A DNA stretch of 64,000 nucleotides from G963422445 sp963422445. GTDB lineage: Bacteria > Pseudomonadota > Alphaproteobacteria > Thalassobaculales > Thalassobaculaceae. This document shows, one piece after another, positions 18,022 to 26,147 of this stretch. The notes under the pieces were generated by a model, which saw only the letters and a list, made by a program, of their open reading frames with translations, had not been told where the DNA came from and made no database searches. The stretch spans positions 4,154,001-4,218,000 of the forward strand of contig OY729512.2 of assembly GCA_963422445.2 (NCBI GenBank), given 5' to 3'. The position numbers were made by a program, and so were the translations under genes. Numbering within the stretch: the first letter of the stretch is position 1; every line of letters starts with the position of its first letter.

Positions 18022-18851
18022 TGTTAACACTATTTGTGATAGATTCTGGAAACACGGTCGATGGAGGAGATTCCCGGGGATGGAGCTCACACAACCACGG
18101 TACAACCAAATCGCGCATGTGTTTTCTCGTCCACGCGGCAATGTCTCGCTCAGCCATCTCGCGGTGCTCAATGCGATCCTGTCCGTGGCCGAACATGGGT
18201 GCAAGTGGCGAGGGTTGCCGGCGCATTTTGGCAATTGGCACACGATCTACACTCGGACGAACCGTTGGGCGAAGAGCGGGGTGCTGGACCGGGTGTTCGC
18301 CGAGTTGCAGCGCCAGGAGATCCTTCGTGTGACGGTAGAGGTGCTCTCGCTCGACAGCACGGCGGTGACGGGGCACCCGGATGGGACGGGTGCGCTCAAG
18401 AAAACGGTCCCCAAGCCATCGGGACGTCGCGCGGGGGCTGGAGCACCAAGCTTCATCTGGTTGCCGCAGATGCGCGGAGCGCGACCGGGTTCTCCCTGTC
18501 TGCGGGCCAGGCAGGAGATGCGCCGCAAGGACGCGAAGTGCTGACCCATACCGTGCTGCCGACCACGGCGCGTTACTTGCTCATGGATAAGGCCTATGAA
18601 GGCGATGACACCCGTCAGCTCGTCGTTGACCTGGGGCTTGAGCCGGTCGTCCCGCCGAAGCAGAAGCGGGTGTCTCCCTGGGACTATGACCGAGAGCTGT
18701 ACAAGAGACGCAATGACGGCGAACGTCTGTTTAGGCGACTGAAGAGGGTCAGGAGGGTCTGCACGCGTTTTGACAAGCTCGATGTGGTCTTCACATTCTT
18801 CATCTACTTCGCCCTGATCGTCGATGCGCTCAAATTTATATAGTGTTAACA
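18022..18851 (+). mobile_element. IS5-family (IS427-type) element, copy A
   Basis: Bounded by the inverted repeat TGTTAACACTAT on the left (18022) and ATAGTGTTAACA on the right (to 18851). It contains two overlapping frames encoding one transposase. A target duplication could not be fixed with certainty. Confidence 0.85.
18080..18843 (+). CDS. IS5-family transposase, two overlapping frames (programmed -1 frameshift type)
   Basis: OrfA starts at ATG 18080 (MELTQPRYNQ) and runs to 18544. The C-terminal half is in the -1 frame to 18843 (TKLHLVAADARSATGF ... LLMDKAYEGDDTR ... FIYFALIVDALKFI). The catalytic pieces are VLSLDSTAV (first D, orfA), LMDKAYE (second D) and RRNDGERLFRRLKR (E region). 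IS427-group IS5 elements normally make the full protein by frameshifting, so the break is expected and not evidence of decay. Confidence 0.85.
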
Positions 18852-19232
18852 TGTCCTAATGAAGAGTCAGCTTGCGGAGAGCAATTGAATAAGGTGCTAT
18901 TCTCGGGAGGAGTTCGTATCCAGAAAGGCCAGCAATACCAAACCTGTTTTCTGCCTTGCCGGCATATTCAGCGGGGTTCCGGAACCGCGGTGAAAATTCT
19001 GGCATCCGGGTGTCCCCGGCCGGGATTGTACAGACAACCGGTCTCTCGCCCCACCGGCAAGGCACGTTAATGACCGCCATGCCGAACGAGGCCCGCCAGT
19101 CCGGCACGACTGATTGAATTCAGGAGGCTGCGACGGGCGTATTCAGCATCAACAGGGTAATCCGTCCCACCCCCGTTTGAAAAAGTCCCGATTCATGCAA
19201 CATCGGTATATCTGGATAAAATGTGGAGATGA
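18852..19232 (+). other. Intergenic stretch upstream of the SDR gene
   Basis: About 380 bp with no recognisable gene. It presumably carries the promoter of the SDR gene at 19233. I see no confident terminator or operator. Confidence 0.35.
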
Positions 19233-20135
19233 GTGATGGCTCGTTTATGTGAAGGACGCGTGGCCGTGGTCACGGGCGCCGCCCGCGGCGTCGGACGGCA
19301 ACACGCGCTCGGTCTCGCACGTCACGGCGCCAAGGTGGTAGTGAACGATCTCGGCTCTGCGGTCGACGGCACCGGCGCCGATACCTCGCCGGCCAGCCAG
19401 GTCGTTGAGGAAATCAAAGCGATGGGCGGCGAAGCCGTCGTCAACGGCGATGATTGCAGTTCCTGGATCGGATCGAAAAACATGATCGATCAGGCCGTCG
19501 ATACGTTTGGCACGGTCGATATCGTCGTCAACAACGCCGGTATCTTGCGGGACCGGATGCTGGTCAACATGACCGAAGAGGAATGGGACTCTGTCATCCA
19601 GGTCCACCTGAAAGGAACCTTCGCACCGTCACGGCATGCTGCCGCTTACTGGCGACAACGCTCGAAGGATACCGGAGAAAAAGTTCCGGGGCGGATCATC
19701 AATACCAGTTCGACCAGCGGCCTTTACGGCAATGTCGGTCAGACCAATTATGGAGCGGCGAAAGCGGGCATCGCGGCCTTCACCATCATCGCCGCGCGAG
19801 AACTCTCGCGGATCGGGGTCACCGTCAATGCGATTTCGCCGACCGCCTATACCCGGATGACTGAAGATCTCCGCGAATATACCGACGAGGACATCGAACG
19901 CAGGGATCCTCGCTGGGTTACGCCGACCGTCGTCTATCTCTCCAGTCTGGAAGCCGGCGACATCACCGGCCGAGTCATTCAGGCTGGCAATGGCATGGTC
20001 GCGGTCTGCGAAGGTTGGCGACGTGGCGCCAGGGTCGACCAGATCGAGGATCCCGCGGCACTTGGCGGCATGCTTCGCGATATGATCGGCACAGTACGTA
20101 AGAATTCCGGCATGGACGGTCTCGAACTCGACTGA
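19233..20135 (+). CDS. Short-chain dehydrogenase/reductase
   Basis: A 300-residue classical SDR. The cofactor motif TGAARGVG is at residues 14-21, followed by a VVNNAG strand; the catalytic tyrosine and lysine are in TNYGAAKAG, with the serine in TSSTSG just before. The long insert after the first strand (VNDLGSAVDGTGADTSPA) is typical of SDRs related to the dehydrogenase part of peroxisomal multifunctional enzyme, which oxidise 3-hydroxyacyl-CoA. A role in acyl-CoA metabolism is plausible but unproven. It is convergent with the molybdoenzyme gene at 20200. Confidence 0.85.
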   Translation: MMARLCEGRVAVVTGAARGVGRQHALGLARHGAKVVVNDLGSAVDGTGADTSPASQVVEEIKAMGGEAVVNGDDCSSWIGSKNMIDQAVDTFGTVDIVVNNAGILRDRMLVNMTEEEWDSVIQVHLKGTFAPSRHAAAYWRQRSKDTGEKVPGRIINTSSTSGLYGNVGQTNYGAAKAGIAAFTIIAARELSRIGVTVNAISPTAYTRMTEDLREYTDEDIERRDPRWVTPTVVYLSSLEAGDITGRVIQAGNGMVAVCEGWRRGARVDQIEDPAALGGMLRDMIGTVRKNSGMDGLELD

Positions 20136-20199
20136 CGGTTCAGCCTGTTGCCGTGGCGCCTCACGACAACGCCGCGGCAACAGGACAAAGTCTCGCGAA

Positions 20200-22539
20200 C
20201 TACCGTCCCGGTATCCGGTTCTGTTCGGATTGCGCCGCGTGGATCGCTTGCCAGATCGTCTGCGGTCCGGCTGGCATCTGGATATGATCGATACCGAGCG
20301 GCGTCAACGCATCGAGCACGGCGTTGATGACGGTTTGCGGCGCACCAATTGCGCCAGCCTGTCCGGATCCCTTGACGCCAAGTGCATTCACGGTCGTCGG
20401 CACGGATTCAAGATGGGTCTCGAAACCGGGCAAATGACCTGCCCGCAACACCGTATAGTCCATGAATGTTCCGGACAGGAGCTGACCTGACCCGTTCTCG
20501 TATGCGACCAGTTCCGCAAGGGCCTGACCAATGCCTTGCGCGATGCCGCCCTGGACCTGCCCCTCGGTGAGTTGCGGATTGATCAACGTTCCGTAGTCGT
20601 CGACGATGATGTAACGCAGAATTTCAACGCTACCGGTATCCGGATCGACCTCGACTTCGGCCACATGGCAGCCGTTCGGGAATGTAAAGGGCACATTCTC
20701 GCGTCTGGTATAGGTATCGAGCCCGGTCTCGACAAGGTCGGGGGCGACATCCGCGTTACGCACCACGGCGGCTACATCGAGCAGAGTGACAGCCCGGCCG
20801 CTACCCGGGATCGTGAAGAGCCCGTCCATATGAACAATCGCGTCGGGCCCGGTCTGCAATAATGTCGCGGCAACGCGGCGGGCCTTCTCGATGACCTCGT
20901 CGAGGGCGAGGACCATCGTACCGCCGCCCATATGCATCGACCTTGCTCCGCCATGACCATGACCGTCACGAACTTCAGAGGTGTCTGCCTGAATGTAATC
21001 GAACATGCCTTCCGGCAACCCGAGGCGACGACTGGCGATCTGGATATAGGTGGTTTCATGACCTTGACCATTCGATTCCGTGCCAACTCTCAGCTCGACC
21101 CGACCAGCCGGCGTAAACCTGACCTCGGCTCCTTCCCGCGGCACGCCGCGCGAGGTCTCGATAAAACAACCAAAGCCAAGCCCCCGCAGTTTGCCGGCGC
21201 GACGCGACGCTTCCCGGCGCTCTTCAAAACCGGCGCGGTCACAATGCCGTACGGCATCTTCGATATTCCTGCGGAACCGTCCAGAATCCAGGATCATGCC
21301 CTGCGCTGTGACATGCGGATAACGATCGATTGCATTCAGCAAGCGCAATTCGACCGGATCGAAGCCACAGCGTCTGGCGGCAACATCGATCAACCGTTCG
21401 ATGATGAAGTTCGCCTCTGGCTTGCCGGCGCCACGATAGGCATCAATTGGTGACTGGTTGGTAAACACGCCGACGGATTGCGTGTAAATTAGGGGAATAT
21501 CATAGATTCCGCCCATTGCCGTCCCGGATGCATTGGTTGCCGCGTTTGGTCCAGCTGCCGAGAGATATGCCCCCATGTTGGCAGCCAACTCGGCCTGCAA
21601 CGCAAGGAAACGCCCGTTGGCATCAAGCGCCAACCGAGCTTTGGTCACGATGTCGCGCCCGTGAACCGCAGCCGCGTGATCCTCGCTACGCTCGGCAACC
21701 CATTTGATCGGACGGCAGTGGCGCCGGGCCGCCCAGAGCAACAGGATCCATTCCGGGTAGAGAAAATTCTTCAGTCCGAAACCGCCACCGACATCGGGCG
21801 CGACGACCTTAATTTGCTCTTCCGGAACCCGAAAAATGTCATAAGCGAGCTGTCGGCGGATCCCGTGCACGCCCTGAACGGTTGCCATCAGTTCCAGAAC
21901 GCCGGTCTCTGGATCGAATCGACCGATACCGGCCCGAGGCTCGACAGGCGCAGCCATGACCCGGTTGTTGACAATATCGAGCTCGACGGTATAGGCAGCT
22001 TTTTCGAAAGCCGAAACCGTCGCGTCACGATCACCCTTTTCGGCACGGAATGCGAGATTGCCGGGCGCTTCGTCCCAGATCTGTGGCGCCCCGGACTCAA
22101 GCGCCGCCGCCGTACCGACGACGGCTGGCAGGGAACGGTAGCCGATCTCGACCATTTCGGCGGCCGCTGTTGCGGCCTCCGGAGTTTCGGCGATAACGAT
22201 CGCTACCGGGTCACCGACATGACGCACACGACCTCGCGCCAGGGCCGGGCGCGGCGGAACGACCAGTGCCATGACTGCCGGGAATGTCGCAATGCAAGGC
22301 ATCGGGCCGAGATCGTCGGCATAAATGTCCGCCTCGACATGAATGCCCGCAACCCCAGGCATGGCTGAAGCTTCAGCAAAGCTGATCGAAGTGATTTCGG
22401 CGTGCCCGTGGGACGAACGGACGACAGCCATATGAAGCTGCCGGGGATCGTTGATGTCAGCCGTGTAACAGCCGGCGCCGGTCAGGAAGCGATGATCTTC
22501 AAGACGACCCGCCATGTGGCCGGAAGCGGCATCAGACAT
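20200..22539 (-). CDS. Xanthine-dehydrogenase/CO-dehydrogenase-family molybdopterin-binding large subunit
   Basis: A 779-residue aerobic-type molybdenum hydroxylase catalytic subunit. It contains the N-terminal a/b hammerhead (RLEDHRFLTGAGCYTADI) and GGGFGLKNFLYPE. DAYRGAGKPEANF is the loop that in true CO dehydrogenase (form I) would be AYXCSFR, so this is a form II or other hydroxylase. Late motifs are ESNGQGHETT and KGSGQAGAIGAPQ with the conserved active-site region. The substrate could be a purine, aldehyde or heteroaromatic compound. No FAD-binding or 2Fe-2S subunit gene is adjacent, which is unusual. Upstream on the same strand is rpmF. Confidence 0.88.
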   Translation of the reverse strand: MSDAASGHMAGRLEDHRFLTGAGCYTADINDPRQLHMAVVRSSHGHAEITSISFAEASAMPGVAGIHVEADIYADDLGPMPCIATFPAVMALVVPPRPALARGRVRHVGDPVAIVIAETPEAATAAAEMVEIGYRSLPAVVGTAAALESGAPQIWDEAPGNLAFRAEKGDRDATVSAFEKAAYTVELDIVNNRVMAAPVEPRAGIGRFDPETGVLELMATVQGVHGIRRQLAYDIFRVPEEQIKVVAPDVGGGFGLKNFLYPEWILLLWAARRHCRPIKWVAERSEDHAAAVHGRDIVTKARLALDANGRFLALQAELAANMGAYLSAAGPNAATNASGTAMGGIYDIPLIYTQSVGVFTNQSPIDAYRGAGKPEANFIIERLIDVAARRCGFDPVELRLLNAIDRYPHVTAQGMILDSGRFRRNIEDAVRHCDRAGFEERREASRRAGKLRGLGFGCFIETSRGVPREGAEVRFTPAGRVELRVGTESNGQGHETTYIQIASRRLGLPEGMFDYIQADTSEVRDGHGHGGARSMHMGGGTMVLALDEVIEKARRVAATLLQTGPDAIVHMDGLFTIPGSGRAVTLLDVAAVVRNADVAPDLVETGLDTYTRRENVPFTFPNGCHVAEVEVDPDTGSVEILRYIIVDDYGTLINPQLTEGQVQGGIAQGIGQALAELVAYENGSGQLLSGTFMDYTVLRAGHLPGFETHLESVPTTVNALGVKGSGQAGAIGAPQTVINAVLDALTPLGIDHIQMPAGPQTIWQAIHAAQSEQNRIPGR

Positions 22540-22593
22540 ATGGAACGGTGCTCCAGGCGTGGGCCAGCGTCACCGCGACAATCGGGACCGGGA

Positions 22594-22776
22594 TCAATCC
22601 TCCTTCGGAGGCAGAATCTGGCGGCCGCGGTACCGGCCTGTCGCGAGGTCGATGTGATGTGGTCGCTGCAACTCGCCGCTATCGGGGTTTTCGACATAGG
22701 CATCGGCCTTGATGCTGTCATGCGCCCGGCGCATGCCGCGCTTCGACGGCGTTGTCTTTCTCTTCGGAACAGCCAT
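22594..22776 (-). CDS. rpmF: 50S ribosomal protein L32
   Basis: A 60-residue protein MAVPKRKTTPSKRGMRRAHD... matching bacterial L32, with the family's N-terminal basic stretch. The ATG at 22776 is preceded by GGAGAC; an upstream in-frame ATG at 22815 is not the family start. In many alphaproteobacteria rpmF is followed by plsX-fabH; here the next gene on the strand is the molybdoenzyme subunit, so the local order has been rearranged. Confidence 0.95.
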   Translation of the reverse strand: MAVPKRKTTPSKRGMRRAHDSIKADAYVENPDSGELQRPHHIDLATGRYRGRQILPPKED

Positions 22777-22894
22777 GGCGTTGCGTCTCCTGACGGTAAT
22801 TGGCGGACTTGTCACCGCCGGAAATATGACACGGCATCATTGACGTTTTGCCGCCCGAACGCAAGGAAAATCCGCTCGTATGGTAATCCGACTT

Positions 22895-23816
22895 ACCGCT
22901 TATGCATATAGTTCCGGTTCGATCAACATGCTGTAGGTAAGGGGTTGTGCATTGGTGGCGAGGCGGAAGAGCGAGCGGAAAGCATCGTGGCGGGTTTTGC
23001 GGCGGTTGAAGCGAAAGACGAATTCATCAAGATAGGCTTGCAGATGCTTGCGGCGCAGCCCGTGGTCGACGCCTCGCGCCCATCCTTTGAGGTTGGAGAA
23101 GACTTGGTGGATCCACGGCAGGACGAGGTGAGCGGCGGTCTTCCCGACGACATGGACATTGTGGCGATCGGCGGGGACCGCAGCGTAGCCGGACCAGCCG
23201 TCGGTTTTCGCGATGGCGTCGGGACCGGCGGCGGTTTCGACGAAGTGTCCGAGGTCGGCGACGCCGTAGGAGGAGATTTCGGCCAGCCGCAGGCGGCCCG
23301 GAATGTTTCCGTCCCCGAGTTCGATAGCGCCGACGATGAGCATCTTGCCGTCGTGGCTGCGTCCTTGCCCTCCGGTGGGAGGATCGTCTTTGGTCCGGAA
23401 TGGACGGCTGGCCTCGTCGATGTCCACCAGGCCCGACAACGGGTTGCGCTCAGGCTCGACCATGCTGGCGCGCAGCTTGTGGGCGTGCAGGATCGTCCCG
23501 GCCGTCACCGAGGTCTGCCGGCGGCAGCCGGCGCACGCGAAGGTGTGTGCTTTTCTGCGCAGCGCCCATCCCTTTTCATGGCCGCACCTGGGACAGACGA
23601 AGCCGTCCGGCCAGCGCATTTCGATCAGCCAGGCGGCGCAGGCGTCATCGTCCGGAAACATGTGCTGGAAAGCGAGGAGGCTGTCGGGGACCTGTTTCAT
23701 GTGGGGGCTCCGTCGGCAGGAACGTATCGGGAGCATTCCACCCGCTCCCCCGCCCTAACCTCAACCTCAACATCTCGTGGCAAACTCTCGCGACCGGAAC
23801 CATGTGCATAAGCGGT
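22895..23816 (-). mobile_element. IS1595-family element, copy B, internally deleted (922 bp)
   Basis: Ends carry ACCGCTTATGCA and TGCATAAGCGGT. The 8-bp target duplication TCCGACTT is at 22887-22894 and 23817-23824. It is 129 bp shorter than copy A, exactly matching a 43-codon in-frame internal deletion in the transposase. The right-hand duplication overlaps the pccA stop codon by one base without destroying it. Confidence 0.93.
22900..23700 (-). pseudogene. IS1595-family transposase with in-frame internal deletion (copy B)
   Basis: The 266-residue product is open throughout, but TILHA is joined directly to HKLRASMVEPE. That removes the segment beginning SKLPLTVWFWAADL between the zinc ribbon and the first catalytic aspartate. 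It is unlikely to be active. The last residues run into the terminal repeat. Confidence 0.85.
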
Positions 23817-23823
23817 TCCGACT

Positions 23824-25824
23824 TTATTCGAATTCGATGATCGGCTGATCGACAGCGAGGCTCGCGCCGGTTTCGGCGAGAACTTTCGCGACCACGCCGT
23901 CACGCTCGGCCCGCATCACGTTTTCCATCTTCATGGCCTCGACAACGGCAAGTTCCTGCCCGGCCTTGACGATGTCGCCTTCCTGCACGGCAACTGAAAC
24001 CAGAAACCCCGGCATTGGTGAGATCAGGAAACGCGACATGTCCGGGGCCTGTTTGACAGGCATCAATCCAATCAGGGCCGACGCGCGTTCGGGAATCGTC
24101 CTGACAAGACGGATTGCTCCGCCATGACTCAATTGCAGGGCGACGCCGGTACGTTCGATTTGCACGGCAAAGGGGTCTCCATCGACAACACCGTCGAACA
24201 GTTTGATCGTCGGATCGCAGGCGCCCCGGACAGTGTGAAGCTCTCCGTCAATCGTCACGTCATATCCGCCATCGACCGGCGCCACGGAAACCAATACCTG
24301 GGTTCCGGAGTCATGCAGAACGAACGAACGACGGGATTCGATCGGGACGGCCCCACGGCGCACCATGGGAACTTGCCCACTGATGCAAGCATTGCGTTCG
24401 GCCGCGGCATATTCGATCGCGGCCGCCACCGCATGCAACCGAGTGATCGTTGGTGGAGCAAGATCCGTCCCTGCAAAGCCGTCCGGAAACTCCTCTACAA
24501 TAAAGCCTGTCGACAAATCTCCCTCACGAAACCGCGGATGTGCCATCACTGCCGAGAGAAAGTCGATGTTGTGGCCGACACCCCGGATACGAAACCGATC
24601 AAGAGCCGCCGCCATCCGGTCGATCGCCTGCGTCCTATCTTGTCCAAAAGTGACCAGTTTCGCGATCATCGGATCATAGAACATCGAGATCTCGCTGCCC
24701 TCGACCACCCCGGTGTCGATCCGGATCCCGTCGACTCCGTTCGGCGTCTGAAAACGGATCAAGCGTCCGATTGAGGGCAGGAATCCGCGATACGGATCTT
24801 CCGCATATAATCTGCTCTCGATCGCCCAACCCCGCAGGGTCACATCGTCCTGGCTGAACGGCAGTGTTTCGCCCGCCGCAATGCGAATCATCAATTCCAC
24901 GAGGTCAAGCCCGGTCACGCATTCGGTCACCGGATGCTCGACCTGCAGGCGCGTATTCATCTCCAGGAAGTAGAAGTTCCGGTTCTTATCCACGACGAAC
25001 TCGACAGTACCGGCCGACCGGTAAGCTACGGCCTTGGCCAAGGCCACGGCCTGTTCACCCATTGCGGCGCGGGTCTCGGGGTCGAGAAACGGGCTCGGCG
25101 CTTCTTCGACAACCTTTTGGTGACGGCGCTGGATCGAACATTCGCGTTCACCAAGATACACGGTGTTGCCGGCGCCATCCGCGATGATCTGGATTTCGAT
25201 GTGGCGCGGGTCTTCGACAAACTTCTCGATAAACACCCGGTCGTCGCCGAAACTGGTTCTGGCTTCGCTGACAGCCGAGCGGAACCCTTCACGCGCCTCG
25301 GTTTCGTCATAGGCGACCCGCATCCCCTTGCCGCCGCCGCCGGCCGAAGCCTTGATCATTACCGGATAACCGACCTGGTCGGCGACCCGCGTGACGTCGG
25401 CCTCGTCGGCGAGCACGCCGATGTAGCCCGGAATGGTGTTGACCCCGGCCTCTTGCGCGAGTTTCTTGGACTCGATCTTGTCGCCCATGGTGCCGATCGC
25501 CCGGATGCCCGGACCGATGAACGCCACATCAGCCGCGTCCAGCGCTTCGGCGAACCGAACGTTCTCCGAGAGAAAACCGTACCCCGGATGAACCGCATCG
25601 GCGCCAGTCCGCGCAACCGCGCCAAGGATCCGGTCTACCGCCAGATAGCTTTCCGACGAGGCCGCACCGCCAATATGGACGGCTTCGTCCGCCATTTCGA
25701 CATGCAAGGCTCCTGCATCGGCATCCGAATAGACCGCGACAGTCGCAATTCCCATGCGCCGAGCGGTCCGCATGACCCGGCAGGCAATTTCACCACGATT
25801 GGCAATCAGAATCTTCTCGAACAT
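23824..25824 (-). CDS. pccA: Propionyl/acetyl-CoA carboxylase biotin-containing alpha subunit
   Basis: A 666-residue protein with biotin carboxylase and biotin-carrier domains in one chain. N-terminal MFEKILIANRGEIACRV; the ATP-grasp glycine-rich loop KASAGGGGKGMR; the catalytic FLEMNTRLQVEHPVTE; the C-terminal biotinylation site EAMKMEN with Lys632. The length and the domain between BC and BCCP fit PccA rather than the shorter AccC. It carboxylates propionyl-CoA with a PccB partner (not in the window) in the methylmalonyl-CoA pathway. RBS AGGAAA before the ATG at 25824. The IS1595 copy B duplication touches the stop codon. Confidence 0.9.
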   Translation of the reverse strand: MFEKILIANRGEIACRVMRTARRMGIATVAVYSDADAGALHVEMADEAVHIGGAASSESYLAVDRILGAVARTGADAVHPGYGFLSENVRFAEALDAADVAFIGPGIRAIGTMGDKIESKKLAQEAGVNTIPGYIGVLADEADVTRVADQVGYPVMIKASAGGGGKGMRVAYDETEAREGFRSAVSEARTSFGDDRVFIEKFVEDPRHIEIQIIADGAGNTVYLGERECSIQRRHQKVVEEAPSPFLDPETRAAMGEQAVALAKAVAYRSAGTVEFVVDKNRNFYFLEMNTRLQVEHPVTECVTGLDLVELMIRIAAGETLPFSQDDVTLRGWAIESRLYAEDPYRGFLPSIGRLIRFQTPNGVDGIRIDTGVVEGSEISMFYDPMIAKLVTFGQDRTQAIDRMAAALDRFRIRGVGHNIDFLSAVMAHPRFREGDLSTGFIVEEFPDGFAGTDLAPPTITRLHAVAAAIEYAAAERNACISGQVPMVRRGAVPIESRRSFVLHDSGTQVLVSVAPVDGGYDVTIDGELHTVRGACDPTIKLFDGVVDGDPFAVQIERTGVALQLSHGGAIRLVRTIPERASALIGLMPVKQAPDMSRFLISPMPGFLVSVAVQEGDIVKAGQELAVVEAMKMENVMRAERDGVVAKVLAETGASLAVDQPIIEFE

Positions 25825-26147
25825 GGTACGTTTCCTAAACGACGATCGACCCTACCGCAACCGCGGGCGGGTTTATTATCTGATACGATCAATGTTTCGG
25901 CAGCAACTTGCGAGGCTCATTCGCCATCTGAAAGGTCTTGTGCTCCCGACACTAGCACCGGCAATCCTGTCGTTCGACCGATCCTACTTCCAACACTCAA
26001 TCTGAACCGTTAAAGATTCTCGCCAAGGCGCAACATCCTCCGGCGCACGATAGGTATCGGACGGTGCAGTTTCGTAGGCCACCCCTTCAACGTCGAGAAA
26101 CACCCTCGTGGTCTCCGCGCTCGCGGCAAAGTTGACGTTTGGGGGGG

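Noticed and set aside
18080..18843. IS5 transposase frames as a decayed gene
   Set aside because: IS427-group IS5 elements normally encode the transposase in two frames joined by -1 frameshifting, so the break is expected.
20200..22539. True CO dehydrogenase CoxL
   Set aside because: The diagnostic AYXCSFR loop is absent (AYRGAG instead) and no coxM/coxS is next to it.
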